DNA of 64,000 nucleotides, taken from Paralvinella palmiformis (lineage: Eukaryota > Annelida > Polychaeta > Terebellida > Alvinellidae). Positions 1 through 13,900 of this stretch are shown piece by piece; the stretch's first letter is position 1, and the number at the start of each line of letters is the position of its first letter. Under the pieces are notes generated by a model that saw nothing but the letters and a program-made list of their open reading frames with translations, was not told the origin of the DNA and did not search any database. The translations under genes were made by a program, and so were the position numbers. The stretch lies in the NCBI GenBank assembly GCA_025642065.1, contig JAODUP010000162.1, positions 211,501-275,500 on the forward strand. Reading direction: 5' to 3'.

Positions 1-383
1 AAAAACAATTCCCGATTACGACTAATTATAGCCATTTAATTCAGTGCGCATATACGGGACCTCGTACGTACGTGGTCGTAAATCAAAATAATATTAAACA
101 AAAACTGGAATAATATCCGACCCAGAAAGCTGTTCCCAGTCAATTCACACGAACCCCTGTGATAAAAAGGCAAAGTTAATTAAATTAAGGCAAGCTAAAA
201 TAAAAGATTTTTAACACACGATGAAAACAATTATGTAAGCGTGCTGTGATATTAGAGTAACTTAATCAGTTTTGTATGTTGTTTATTTCAAATGTTTGGT
301 CGCTTGTTTGACACTTCTGACCACAAAAACAACACTAAAGTACGCTAAATCAAATGACAAACACCATGTCTGCGATCGGTGAG

Positions 384-742
384 CTCCGGTGGCCTAGCGG
401 TTAAGCACCCGGCACTTGGTGGCAACGGTCACAGGTTCGAACCCCGCAAGAGGTCGGAAACTTTTCCAGAGATTATTTTCTCGGCTCACAACATCGTGGG
501 TGGTTCACCACGTTAAATGGCGCTGCCGTCTACACTGGATTATTTAAAATAAAGGGGGACGTTAAAAACCCCCCTGAGGACGTAAAATACAGTGGTAGTG
601 ACCACCCTCAGGGTATTTCGGCCTCCATCTTTCCGCACTGCTCCCCTGTGAGTGGTGGGGGAGGAGTTCCTCAACCACTCCAACATAGAGGCTGTGCTGA
701 TTAAGCGACAGCCTGGGGATTCTCCCCGAACAACAAAGCCAG
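384..742 (+). repeat. tRNA-derived SINE, family B
   Basis: The head carries A-box-like GTGGCCTAGCGG and B-box GGTTCGAACCC, as in a tRNA gene. The body reads AACATCGTGGGTGGTT and GAGGACGTAAAATAC. The same body recurs at 9003, 32738 and 35009. It is too long and degenerate to be a working tRNA gene. Confidence 0.75.
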
Positions 743-904
743 TTATGTCGTCGAGCTTCCATTATATACCTTTCACTACTAAATGGTAGATTTTGCCTGA
801 TGTTATTTTTTTTTTAATTCGTACAATCGATTCATACACCTACAATGTAAATAAAACGCATAACCGCGCGAAACTGCAGTTTCTATGCACGTCATAGTTT
901 CCTA

Positions 905-990
905 CAGAACCGTCGGTCGCTCGGCTCATTTAACCTACCATGTGCACAAAAGTGGCCGTAAAACATCAATCATCATCATCATTATCCCAC
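905..990 (+). repeat. SINE family A, 3' end
   Basis: This piece holds the conserved tail text (AAAGTGGCCGTAAAACATCA) followed by a (ATC)n tail. It is 5'-truncated and belongs to the family seen full-length at 61382. Confidence 0.7.
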
Positions 991-1616
991 AGCACCGTAT
1001 TCTATGCTCTCAAATTAAAGCATAGCAAAAGAAAATGGCCACGAAATTAATCTCATTTCTGTGTTGAGATCACCGAAATGGAACGAAATCGTTTGTTTTT
1101 GCCAACATTTTGAACGTTGTAAGCCAAGAATAATAAAGCCTGCCAGTTGTTATCCAAACATAAAAGCCTGTTTTATAATATATATGCAATACTTGAGTGC
1201 GTGTTTGGACATGGAATTGGCCCGAACTCGCTTTGTTCGTTTAAGTAATCCCTGGCTAATTTCCACCGCCATAACATGCTGTAATTACCTCCGGCGCTTA
1301 ATCCAACCTTATTGTCAACTTAATTGTTTTGCCTTCGAAAAACGGGTCTAAATTTGACACAGTTTTTACGACTCTTAAATATAGGATATAGCATCTGGTT
1401 GGGTATGTTATACGTGGCAAGACTACACACATACATCGTATATGTTTAAGATCTGCGCCTCGTGATATGTGTCTTAATTCACTTAAGAAAGGAATTACGC
1501 GTTCTGTGAGCAGTGTGTATATATTGGAGAGTTCAGTCCGCAATCTGAGCGGTTGTTAATTACGTCTTTTGTGATTGTTTTAATTAATTGTTTCAGCACA
1601 ATTAAACTTTACCACG

Positions 1617-3296
1617 ATGTCCTCAGGTACAGCAGGTGGGTGATTTCACTTACGTTATAAATTACTAATATACAATAATACATGTTTTACTGTGGATACG
1701 TCATGTTTTGAGAGAGGAGAGGGGCGCAATTATTTTATTAACAAATATTACCTCTTTTTTTAAAAGAAAAATAGATAAACACACATGTTATAGATGTGTG
1801 ACATCGCCCGGCTTCAAGTGACTTTCTCTCCCTTACAGTCTGTTTAATTTTGAGCCTTCCTAGCGTGCATTCTGGCACGATCCGTATAAAGTACACACAC
1901 ACACACACACACATAATTACCACTATACCAACAACAAGAAAAACATATTTGTGGTGGGGGTACTTTTTGCGATTTTTCACGTACAGATTATTTTCAGTCT
2001 TTCCCCCAATGAATACGATTTTTGCGGACCATGACCCGCGGGTCACAAATTAACTTATGAATACCTATATGGTTAAATGAATTAATTGTTGTTATCGGCG
2101 CTATTTATATGCAGTTACTCCATGATCTGTACCTATATCCAGTTAATCTAATTAACATATGTAGTAGTATATGGTGTTAAGTAGATTATTATATACGATT
2201 TTATAAAATGATAATAATCAAAATAATAATCAGATTAATAATTAGAATATTAATCAGAATAATTGTACACTAATTTATGGATTGTTTTGTTTTCCATCCA
2301 TTTTGTTTCATATATCAGAAGTTAACATCATTGACCAATACTTCCTGAAGCCATTCCTTACCGTCTCTGGAGTAGCTCTACCTTTATACACTGTCTGGAT
2401 AGTAATTGGTGTTTTACTGATACTGGTCGTCACTCTAGCCGTGATGTTGTGTATTAAAAGGTAAGTGCGTCTCGGTGTGAGTGTTTGCGTGTACTCTGTA
2501 GATATTAATTGGCTAATTGGTAGACGAAAACACGCCAACGGCAATACACACCTAAACACTGATTTGGCGGATGTATGCGTGTGTGTGCGCGCGTGTGCGT
2601 GCGTGAGAGACCTTATTTAAATAAACCACTATTCATTTACAGATGTTGCACTCTATCCAAAAGTTACCAAAAAGTTTAGAAAAAATGGTTATACATAATT
2701 ATGAACACACACGCACGCACACACACACACACTATAGTTAATTACCTTATGTGATATAAATTTGTAGAAATTGTTTAGAACAGGAAGCTTACAAAATAAT
2801 TATAAATAAGAATGCAACTACACTGGCGCAATGCTTTAGAACCAAGGGTGGCGGAAAATCGGTGGTGTAGCCGTTTAAAAAAGAATATTTATTCACTAAA
2901 TGCAGCCCTTACGTAATAAAAACTGCAAGGTACCAAAAACTGGTGATAGAAATACTATTACCCAGGAATCGGACAATTATAAATTGTTAGCTGGAAAACT
3001 ACCCGAAAAAGTAGTCGATTTATTTATGTTTGATTTTACTCAGATCGGATCCCAAGAAAGAGTTTGTCGTTCAGCTAAACGTGGTGGCTGATCAGGATCA
3101 AATTCCTAAGGTTCCCGTCAACATCAAAGCGGGTCAGGATGTCTCCGTACGGCTGGTGGATGCCAATAATCCACAACAGTTTACCGGCGGCCTAAACGTA
3201 GACAGGGTGCTCAACAAAAACGGCTGGAATGTGTACAAGAACAAAGTCGACCCGAACTATAACGACACCAACGTAAATGTGGCCAGCGAATGGTGA
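1617..3296 (+). CDS. Unrecognised single-pass membrane protein (3 exons, 137 aa)
   Basis: Exons are 1617-1635, 2319-2460 and 3044-3296. Donors are gtgggt and gtaagt, and acceptors are tatcag and actcag; the reading phase is kept at both junctions. The ATG at 1617 is preceded in frame by a stop at 1581-1583, and the ORF ends with TGA at 3294. The protein has about 29 N-terminal residues and one strongly hydrophobic helix at roughly residues 30-52. A basic stop (IKR at 52-54) follows, then an 83-residue polar tail (DPKKEFVVQL near the membrane, ending VASEW). The positive-inside rule predicts a short outer N-terminus and a cytosolic tail. A poly(A) signal cluster lies at 4140-4150. I do not recognise the family and see no known motif in the tail. 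An upstream UTR exon is possible, because a cag acceptor ends at 1596. The splice model is well supported; the function is unknown. Confidence 0.72.
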
Positions 3297-5106
3297 TTGG
3301 TCGCCTCGTTGCCTGTTCAGCTACCCATCTGGCGGAGCGGAAGTGACGTATTTCTCTTAGCAGGGATAATTTAAATGGAAATGTTTTCCGTTTGTTGTAC
3401 TCTTATTAAATTTAAGACAATTGTTATTAAATTACCCGACCTCCTTCTGCCAGTTATCGCGTGTTCAAGATCAGAAAAATTTGACTAGACAATGGTCCAG
3501 TACTTGCTACAGTTTTGTTGTTGTTGTTTGTGTGTACTTTGCTGAAATGCAAAGAAGGGTCGGACGGATGGATAAGTATCTATGTTATAATTCTGACATG
3601 TTGATGACAATGTTATCCATGAAAATATAATGGCTGCGATGTGCTTACTATATTCTAAATTTCCAGGCAAACTAAATAGCCTCATATGTTACCACTGTGA
3701 ACATCTTATTTCAACATGCCAACACGTACATTTCGATGGTCAGTTCGCGGATACACGAACACCAACGTGGATAAGGAACACGGATCATGGATCTCTGGAT
3801 TGGTGCTTCTTAAAAAAGGATGAATGGTTATAAATTGCTTCATTTACTCAGATATACGTATATGTTTTCTATACTTAGAAAGGCTTTGCCATTAAAGTGA
3901 ATAGTAAACTATAACTACGTGTCTCTGAAAATTTAGTTTTCTAATTCTATAGTAGCTGAATGTTTTCCAAAATGTACTGTAATATAACCTTTTTATGGGA
4001 GACCAGACGAGCTAGTGGGAGCATGAATTATAAATGACAATACTGCATATACGATCGAAGACTATAAATTGTTTATTCACCTTATACTTTCTGTCACTCC
4101 TATTTTACTTTACATATTTCTAGAATGTTCACAACCTTGAATAAAATAAATACTTAAGAAATGAGTTACTGTATATTATTTGCTTATTTGACAAAATTAT
4201 ACACAAGGGAGAATAAGAGGAAAATTATGAAAAACATAAGGAAGTTTAGTGGCGGGTCAATGAAATTTTCTGATAACGACTTGAGGGTGAATCTATGACA
4301 CTGAAATAGTTCTAGAAGCATTGTTCGTTCTAGATGGGCCATGATTGTGATCGCTGGTAAGGCATATTTGCATGTTTTAATAATAATAATAATAATAATA
4401 AAGTTTGATTTATAGATCACCAAATTCAGCTGTACATTATTATTTTCCCTGACTCAGACCCGCTTCAATCCATCTTACACCTCAACTCCCGAGGGATCAT
4501 ACAACGCACGCTGTCACTATAGTATAGGCGCATAGCATTACTCAGATACATAGCCATATCACGTCAGGTTCTCACTTTTGTCTGCGTGAACCATTCGCCA
4601 CGTGACAGCATTACAGCACCGGAACCCCGAACTCGCGACCCTTCTAACTAAATGCCCCATCACAACCGTACAGTGCCAACCCACATAAGCGCATTGATAT
4701 TGGGTCAGAATATTTGTTGTGATGACGAGATGTCGAGCTATCCAGTCCCCTGTATAATTATGGAAGAGTAGAGCCGTTTAGTAATCACAGCTAGTATATC
4801 ACTGTAGCTGGTCACTGACACTAACTGTGACAATAGCTAAATAAGCATCATCATCATCTCAATCATCATCATTATCATCTTCGTCATCATTATCATCAGC
4901 AGCATCAATAACTATATTTCTTAATGATCAAGATGCCTGATAACCAAAATTTGTAATTGTAATTGATATATTTGAAAGGGTCATAACTGTAGGTGCGATT
5001 GTAACTGAATTTCTGCGATTGTCAAAACTGTAATTGGCCATCCTGAAAAAGTATATATTTAAAATACTCCAAACCTTTGGTGTGTGTATGTGTGCGTGTG
5101 TGTATG

Positions 5107-5158
<52 letters not shown>

Positions 5159-5640
5159 TCAAACATTCACCAGATAATCAGAGCCATTATTCTGCTAAAA
5201 AATGATCGCAGCTTCCGATCAGTGGGCTATTTTGTTGCTGCTGCTCTAAAGGCAATTATTATTTTCAATTAATGCTGAAACGCGAATTGAAGTCACCGGT
5301 AACTGCATATAACAGCTATAGAAGGACAAAGCCAGCCATAGCAACCACAGATTTAGAGGATGATCTTGTAATCCCTGACTATTGTTGATCCCATCCAGTT
5401 ATAACTGGGTATTTGTTCAAACACGACAGCTGGGTGTCAAGTAGGTGTGAAGAACTGGTGTATCCGACGAAGGTCACCTTCGTTGAACAATGAACAGGAT
5501 CTGTCTATAAAATGATCGCGTGACTGTGATAAATATGTTGTATATATTATGACGTATGTTGTATCATTTTGTGATTTTTGTGATGTGTATGTTTGAAGAA
5601 AACAAAGACGCATTGATAGTTTGCTTAGGGATTTGATCAC

Positions 5641-5705
5641 ATATTTCAGGGTTATAATTTTAATTGAATATATTTCAGGGTTATAATTTTAATTGAATAT
5701 ATTTC
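5641..5705. repeat. Two-copy tandem repeat (~33 bp unit)
   Basis: The unit containing TTTCAGGGTTATAATTTTAA occurs twice back to back and starts a third time. Confidence 0.7.
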
Positions 5706-6244
5706 GGAATGGTAATTAAAAATGCAAATTTGGGAAAGAAATTATTGATATCTTAATGATAATTATCCAGTCAAATATTACAATTAATTATAACTTATCA
5801 GGGCAATTGAACACAATCTTGCTGAAAATTAATTACCTTAAACTGAGCAACAGATCGTCACATTTAAATATCATAGACACGCACGCAAGCACACACACAC
5901 CAACACACACACACACACACACGAGAGAGAGAGAGAGAGAGAGAGGGAGACTCGCACACATTCACACCACGCACTGTCAACACACAGAGACACGATATAA
6001 CAAGCGAACGATTAAGTGTACCCAATCCCACCCCCCAAAAAAAATTAATTGCATTTATAAAACGATGGTCTGTTTAAAGAAATATAAGACACACCGGAGG
6101 GTCCACCCACATCACACCTTGTTGAAAACGTGGAACTATTTGGGGACGATGAGATTAATATTAGTTATATTTCTTGGCTCTGTTCAGAACAATTGACGGT
6201 CTCAGGGTCACAGTTAGAACCTCACATCGTTATATATATCTTTC

Positions 6245-6360
6245 TTTTTCGGCCCTAACGCCCTTCAGATATGCGTTCAGATATGCCCACGCCGAGATTC
6301 GAACACGGGTGGTAGTGATCTGTGGTCCAACACGCTACTGCTAGACCACGGAGGCGGCCT
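6245..6360 (-). repeat. SINE family A, 5' half
   Basis: Read on the minus strand this is the tRNA-like head (CCTCCGTGGTCTAG) and the B-box region of SINE-A. The 3' half is missing. Confidence 0.7.
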
Positions 6361-6465
6361 TTCTAGTCAACAGTTTATACACTTATGTCTTAGCTTATAC
6401 ACAACTTTTATCGACGCCATTAACCTTTTATAAATAAACTTTTAAAACTGTTTTAATCTTAAAGT

Positions 6466-6530
6466 TTTGGGACACTGAATGGCCTAAATTGTGTCAATGT
6501 ATCATTAAATAACATTTATCCATCTATCTA
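6466..6530 (-). repeat. Short dispersed repeat E
   Basis: The text GACACTGAATGGCCTAAATT with ATTTATCCATCTAT also occurs at 36786-36845, and inverted at about 25970-26023 and 28228-28275. It probably belongs to one SINE-like family. Confidence 0.5.
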
Positions 6531-7685
6531 TACCCACCCAGTACTAGTAATGTCTTCTGGACACGTACGTGTCCCTGGGGATCAGGCAGTTCCACTATTG
6601 ACCAGTATCCTTCAGGATTATTCTGCCAAACACAAATATCTTCCCTGTGGGGGGCGGTCTGCGTAGACACTGTCCATTCGCTGGAGGTGTTCTCAAACTG
6701 TTAATTGTCTCTCGTCTCCCCCACATAGACAGCAGACGTCATTAAGGAGTCTTCTAGTAATGGTGAGCATCTTCCTGATGTAGCAAGACTGCCCTCAAGT
6801 ACCTAAGACGAAGGAATGGGGCACAACGGGTACGTGAGAATTCAGTGCAACTGAAACAGGCAAGCTATGTATGATATGTAACAAGTGGCAGATATTGTTT
6901 TTTCCGAATATCATACACGCGCATTGACACACACACACACACACACACACATATCCGTTCAGAAATGGCAAACATACACGTTTCTGACACAACCAAAATT
7001 GTTGGAGAGGGGGGGGGGCGTTAAATAATATTTATGCTTCAACATCTATAGTATTTAATATTTATTTAACATCAGGATTTTTATATAGATCTAACATCAG
7101 AATTATATCAGCGATATAATATCAGTTGAAGTTCCACTGTCATTCAAATCGGTGTCAGAGTCGGCCATTATCAGTGTGCATTCAGTGCCAAACAATGTCT
7201 ATGAGGAAACCTTGATTAGAATTGGCGGTAAAATGCATTTCGTGTTTTTATTGATGTACCGAAAAATGTCAGTGTCCTACCCTCGCGTCTGGGCTAAACG
7301 TTTGAACATCTGCAATGGTTTTAAGGGAACTCTGGTTTGCGTGTTTGCGTGAGAATGCACGGGGCTCGCGTGAGTGCGGGAGAAAGGGTCCAAAAGCGTG
7401 AATCTCCGGCGAAATGAGTGAGACTTGGCAGGTCTGTATACGAACCGTCGTATGGACAGACACGTTCAACGTTGTGTGTGTGAGTGTGTGTGTGTGTGTA
7501 CTTCATTACTCAGTGTATATATTGCATAACATACATGGCAGAGATTCGAGTCAGACTCAAAATTGTAAAATAAAATCACTTGCACTGAATCATAGATTGA
7601 CGTACAAGCCCACATTACACTTTATAATATGGCAGACATGTCCTTGACACGTCATACTCATAAGTCAAAGCGCCAAAGTTGGCCA

Positions 7686-7730
<45 letters not shown>

Positions 7731-7925
7731 TGATTGCGAAATATAATATATTAAGAAACAAGAGGAAATTAACCAAATCATGATAGTCGAGGTAAATTTA
7801 AAATCTGGGACGATATTTCTCGGGACGAATCTCTGGTAGTACAAAGTCTCTCGATACCAAACAGACGATCTGTGTCGGTTGTAGATCTATGTTTTGATCG
7901 GTTGATTACAATACCTAATATCGTT

Positions 7926-10900
7926 ATGGATAAGATAACGGATGTAACAACCGAAGAAATGGGTCAGAGTGACTACATTAAGCCATTCAGAATGCGCTAC
8001 AAACAAGTGGGTATTATAGTACCAGTTGGTTATATTACAGATATAGTCATATGACGTACACATTATGATGATGTGATGATACTATTGATAGATCCCATAG
8101 ATTTACAATCAATAATAATCATGTGAATCATGAATGATTGAATCAGTGAATGTGTCTTCCAAATATGTCTAGTATTAAGTATATCTAACCCTATAGTCTA
8201 GTTACTAACTGTGGTTTGATCAATTCCCCTCTCTTTCTGCCAGCCGTGTACTCGTAACCCACTTTGAGTTTGACATTATAATTCTGACATGTTTGGTAAC
8301 CCACCAAGGCACTAGATCTGTCAGAATTACAATGCCATATTACAGACCATATGCGTCTCCCTCATTTGAGATTGCCAGCCATGTTAAAAACTGCCATTTC
8401 GTCCATTACAATGCCAAAGTGGGTTACGAGTAAACGGATATCTTACATAGATCTACTCTTAGGGACCTTTTTCCAATGTATGGCCCTGTTCTGAGTACCA
8501 GAGAGCAGTATTCAAACTAAGTCTAACGGTCCCATCGCAGTGTATCCTGTTCCCAACTCAGTTTGACATTATCATTGTGACATTATAGATGTATAATGTC
8601 AAACTGGCTAGTATTACTACTACTTTTAGCAGTAGTACTACTACTAAGATATAGTAGTAAATCTAATAGGAGTGTGTGATTACTCCTACTAATAGCAACA
8701 CTAAACAGCTATAGAAGTGAAGTAGAAGTGGTTAGGCAGATGTTAATATAAACATAAATAGTGTAATTACAGCACCATTGACGGAGCACTTATCATAGAT
8801 TCATAGTCACAAACCAACTCACTGCTCTTCAATGCAGACATAGTTATAATTATGACTGCCATGTCAGCCTATAATTAATTCCAATTCTAGGGTAATTTTA
8901 ACTAGAATATTTCTTATTTGATTATGCTGATTAGCATCATAATTTATATTCATATTTTTTGTGTCATTGATATCAGTTTTATAACTTCTTGTAGTTGACA
9001 GCCATGTTGCAGACCTCCAGTGGTCTAACAGTTAAGGGGATTGCACTTGGCACTAAAAAGTATCGAATCTACAGTATTATTATAGTAATTATTCTAATTA
9101 AGGCGGCTTTAATATAGCCTCCTCTCTCAAGTAAAAAAGTCAGACGTTAAGAACACTCTAAGCATGTAAAATACACTGCTAGTAATCACAGTTGGGATAT
9201 TTTGACTTCATCTTTTCATACTGTCCTCCTCTGAATAGTAGAGGAGGGGTTTGTTTCATCCACTCAATTAAGTACCCACACTATAAATCAGTGTTCATAT
9301 TTCCATGATCTATTATCAGGAAATGAAATAAATCCACCGAGGGCATTCAATTGAATCCTGGCCTTATCATTTAACTGCATCTATGGAGTGTAACACCTTT
9401 CAGTAAAAGACTTCAACCTAGTCACCTCCTTTCCCCAGCCAGGTTCCCCTTAGTTAGATATATCCCAGACCTTACTAGGTCTGAGGCCAAACATTGCAAT
9501 AAATTACTGACCACTATCATGTCGTATTATTAATAATTCAACTAATTAGTTAGACTAAATGAAGCCTTTTTATTGGTTTATACTACTAGTACCAGACATG
9601 GGGTCAATTCAATTTTTTGAAATGATGGTCAAATTCCAGAATTGGAATTGATTATTTAAAAAAAAATGGAATTGAGAAATTTGGAATTGAAGTTTCCTAC
9701 AAAAAAATTAAATTCACAAATCAATTTACCATTTTTACAATTTTCCTACCCTCTAACTAACTGTGCCACCACAGCTTGATTTATGTTCAATTTATTCTCC
9801 ATGGTAAGACCATTCAATGGTTATGGCCTGGTAATACTTGGTTTAATTAGTTGAGCATGCAAGCAATATTAATTATCACAGGATGGTATTTAACTTAGTT
9901 GTAATTATAAATTGGCAGGCAGTTACATTCATAACAGTATTGTTTATCCAATGTTAATGATCACAGTTAAGTTGGCAACTGTTACTACAATATTACTCTC
10001 ATTTCACAGCAGCACATTCAGGACTAATTGGGTTCCCCCAACATTTTCACATAAGAGCATTACCAGTTAGAAAGCCAATAGGCAACTGTCAGGGGTCTCA
10101 AGCCCAAATTTCGAGAAGCAAAGTAGAGGACTTAGATTTCTGCAACACAACAGCTCACATCACACATACTGGAGATTTAAAGTCTCCAAATAAGATGTGG
10201 AAATTAATATATAACCTATTACCTTTTATGCATACAAGAAATATTGTTGACAAAGATGCCACTTCATGTTTTTGAGGTCTAACAGTCAGCCATAAAGACG
10301 ATACTAAAGAGAATTCTTTCAGGTGTGTCTTTTTCATGCACTCAATCCAATATAATCATCCCTACTATGGTGCTGAACAGTTATAGTTCTCCTACACTTA
10401 CCCAACACTTGATATACTGTTTATATTCTGACGTGATTATTTAGAGTACCGGTAGAGTAGATTGAAGCACATTGGAGATGAAGATCGTACAATTTCTACA
10501 TCAGCCTTATCCAAGAGTCAGTGCTTCTATAGTCTCTGAGTTCCACACGTTGAACATATCTCATATCATAGAATGTGGCACATTTTATGAGATGCATATA
10601 CTGTATTTACAGATATTTTCATTTGTTCTTAATTTCGTGAATCCCCACCCATTAGCCAATTCATGGAGTTTAATCTTCGCATATAGTCATTGCCAAAAAT
10701 TATAAACCGTTTAAGAGATGAAGGAGAGAGCTAAATAAAATTAACCAATTCAAAACCTATTGCCACACTGAATGTTACATTTTATCATACCTGGTGTACT
10801 GTTTCAGAATGGGACAGAAAAAATATGGGACTGCATACAAGGTCATGACAGGCAAGTAGAACATTCTACATCTCCCATATTAAAAGTTTATTATTTTAGA

Positions 10901-13900
10901 TGTGGAAAAACACGTTTTGTTTGTATTAATTGTAATTATATTTGGAGTATCCCACTTTGTCGTACATGTCAGGAATTTGGCATTCAGCATTCACCAGTGG
11001 AGCAAATATGACTAGAACTTTGGAGAAACCATAATAATAAAGACCATTTTGTTGTTTTAGTGTGGCAGTGCTGATTCATCATGTTGAACATGACAGCTTT
11101 ATAATTGTACGACAGTTCAGAGCCCGTAAGTACACAATGCCAAATGTTTTATGATGTGATAGCCTTTAGGAACATATTTTACTGTGCACTTCAGATTGGA
11201 TAACTGACTGCTTCACTGGGGATGATTAAATTGTGATGAAAAGGTAGCTCACAGTAAGCTTTTATGCCAATAGTCTTTCAGTGATTGGTCTCTGAAATCC
11301 CCACCAGTTCATCACATTTAAAGACAGGGCTAGCTGTATAGCTTTAACATATACTAGTTAGCACTTATTTTAGACCTGGTTTTCTGTTTTTATTCATCAT
11401 CAGCTACATATGTAGTTCACTTGGAACATAACTGAAATGATCACATTACAACACACAACAATTAGTTTTACAACTGTTTTCCCATCTTATGAGGGGGTTG
11501 GTAATTGGGTTCCCACCCCAGTCTTCTCCATTTCATCCAATCTTGTGCATCTACCTCATTCAGCTCACATTCTCACAATTCCTTCTCCACTTCCTGAATC
11601 TTCATCCACCTCATACAACATGCTTTTCTTCATCTAGTCACCATCATCATTCCATAACACGTTCCAGCCACCTCAACCAATTCCTCTTAACAACATCAGT
11701 CACCTGTTCAATCTCCATATTCTCTCTCTCTCAGCTCTACACTTGGTACCTTATCCCTGCACTGCACATCCATCACAACATTCTCATCTCTGTCCTCTCA
11801 AATAGTCAAACAGTCTATCTGCTCTGTATTCATGACCAAGTCTCACTTCTATACAACTCTCCTTTTAAATTCAATGACACATCTTCTCTCCGCTCAGAAT
11901 CCTCCACTCAACACATCCCCCAGATAACAGAACTTTCAAACTCTGTCTAGACTCTAGACACACGCCATTTCCCAGATCCATGATTTCCTGTAAGTTGATA
12001 TCCCACCCAACACCTGCTTTCACGCATACCTTGCACAAAATGCATCCTTAGTTGTAATCTGTGAACTTTTCACACCTGACAGTACCTATGGACTCATCCA
12101 CTATACCCGCTACGCTGCACTTAGTTACTTCGAACACCCTGTCCGCGATCGCACACGGCCACTTCCTTGTTCTCTCATCACCACAGTTCTTCCCTGAATC
12201 TATCACCTTTGTTTTACTGACTTTTGCCTCGATGCACTCTTTCAATTGCTCCATGGCGTCCCATGTCAGTGCTTCCATGGATTCAGCAACCTGATGTGCC
12301 CCTTCACCTTAAACACTTTGCTGTTCACATGGTTTGTTTTCACCAATGTCCTCGCATTTTCATCCATTGTCATTCCCCTTTTCATCAGCTATTCTTCAAC
12401 CCCCACTTTCCTCAATGCATACCAGACCACTTCTCTTAGCATTCTGTCGAATGCCTTTTACGGGTCAACAAATGCATGAAACATCTCCAATACGGAAAGT
12501 TCTCCTGCATCTGTCATACAACGAATATTGCATCAGTGGTCCCTTTCCCGGGCATAAGTAAAAATTGCATTCTGTCAGTACTCACTTTCTCTCTTAAAGG
12601 GATAGTCCACCTTCATTTCAAATTTTCATGACTAATACAGCTATACTCACAAATATCATAAATAATGTCAAAATGCATAAACGATCACCCACATATTAAA
12701 TAATCCAGTTCAAAGTGCTGATTAATTGCCATTTTGAAGCTAGACAGAGACTGGAAGCTCTTCAAAGCTGACGTCACTTCAGCATATCAGGTTGATCTGA
12801 AGTCTGTAGAGCCCATACAAAAGCATGTAAACAAGTGTGAGTAAAGAATTATTCCAGAACTAAACGGCATTATCTTGTTAAAATTACGTCATGAATGACA
12901 TACAGCATATCATTTGGGTCAGAAGGAACCTGACAAGAGGAAGCTGATTCCAAATGGCTCAGAAATTAATGCTCAAGAGAAACTATCATCCACATTAGTC
13001 TAGAGAGTGCCGATGTGACATCAAGAGCATTTCAGTTTTCTCCTTCCCACCTTCGAATCTGGCTTCCAGTGCAGCTGTAATGGCGCCCTCCAGTGATTTG
13101 GATTATTTCCCTATATCTATAATATCAGGTATATTTCGTGATTATTATTGTGGAATTTTTGGTTACTGTTCTAAGCATTACATATTTAAAAACTAGTTTC
13201 TCTCCAATACCTTCATTCCACATTCTGACTGCTTTGTTGGCAAAAACGACCCACACCTGCAATGGATCACCTTTCCCTTTGTATATTGGTATAAGAGAAC
13301 TTAGCTCCCAGTACCTCGGTACCTTTCCCTCATGCATCACTATGTCACAGATGTTCTTCATCTTTTTTACAGCTGTATACATCAGTAAGGCCAGGAGTGC
13401 TAATAATGGTCTGAATCCAGCCAGGATAGAAAATGGGACCATATCTGGTGACGTCGGTGTAACATATGAACTATGCGCCGGCATTTTAGACAAACCAGAG
13501 GCCAGCATTGCAGAAGTGGCAAAACAAGAGGTGTTAGAAGAATGTGGCTATGATGTTCCACTAGAAAACTTGGAACTTATTACAATTTGTAGGTTAGTGG
13601 CTGTACATTATTTAAAGTAGCAGTTTTCTTAATAGGTTTCAAATAAACACCAAAATAAGGATTCCTGTGACCTTTACGGAAAATATCAACTTTCCTTGTG
13701 TTGATCATTTATCAGTATTAAATTTGTTTTGGTCCCTTTGCATTGCATTCTTCGTCAAAGTTTTATGTTAAGATTTTCGAAAAATTTGACTCATTCAGTA
13801 TTACACAACAGGTCTGGTGTTGGACATGCCGGTATGGAACAAACAATGTTCTACGCGCAAGTTAACGAGAAGATGAAGATATCGGAAGGTGGAGGTAACA

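Larger units (their letters stand above)
1..1616. other. Intergenic; two SINE pieces, otherwise nothing recognised
   Basis: A tRNA-derived SINE lies at about 384-742 and the 3' end of another family at about 905-990. I see no exon in the rest. Confidence 0.5.
3297..7925. other. Intergenic, low-complexity rich, no gene seen
   Basis: The first ~850 bp are probably 3' UTR of the membrane-protein gene. The rest has (TA)n at about 5107-5155, CA/GA arrays at about 5878-5946, (CA)n at about 6929-6950, (TA)n at about 7689-7729, a SINE-A piece at 6245-6360 and a short tandem duplication at 5641. Open frames here follow the repeats and resemble no family. Confidence 0.5.

Noticed and set aside
384..450. 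tRNA gene
   Set aside because: A- and B-box are present but the cloverleaf is disturbed, and the sequence continues into a SINE body that recurs in the window.
4850..4910. CRISPR-like or tandem array of ATC
   Set aside because: Simple (ATC)n tract, probably a SINE-A tail; no spacers.
5084..5272. Small protein rich in YI repeats
   Set aside because: It is translation of a (TA)n array. The same holds for open frames at 30186-30485 and 30694-30909.
5756..6196. 146-aa protein with HT and RE repeats
   Set aside because: The frame runs through CA/GA microsatellites and matches no family.
11489..11950. 153-aa S/H-rich plus-strand frame
   Set aside because: It is the antisense of the LINE RT C-terminus.
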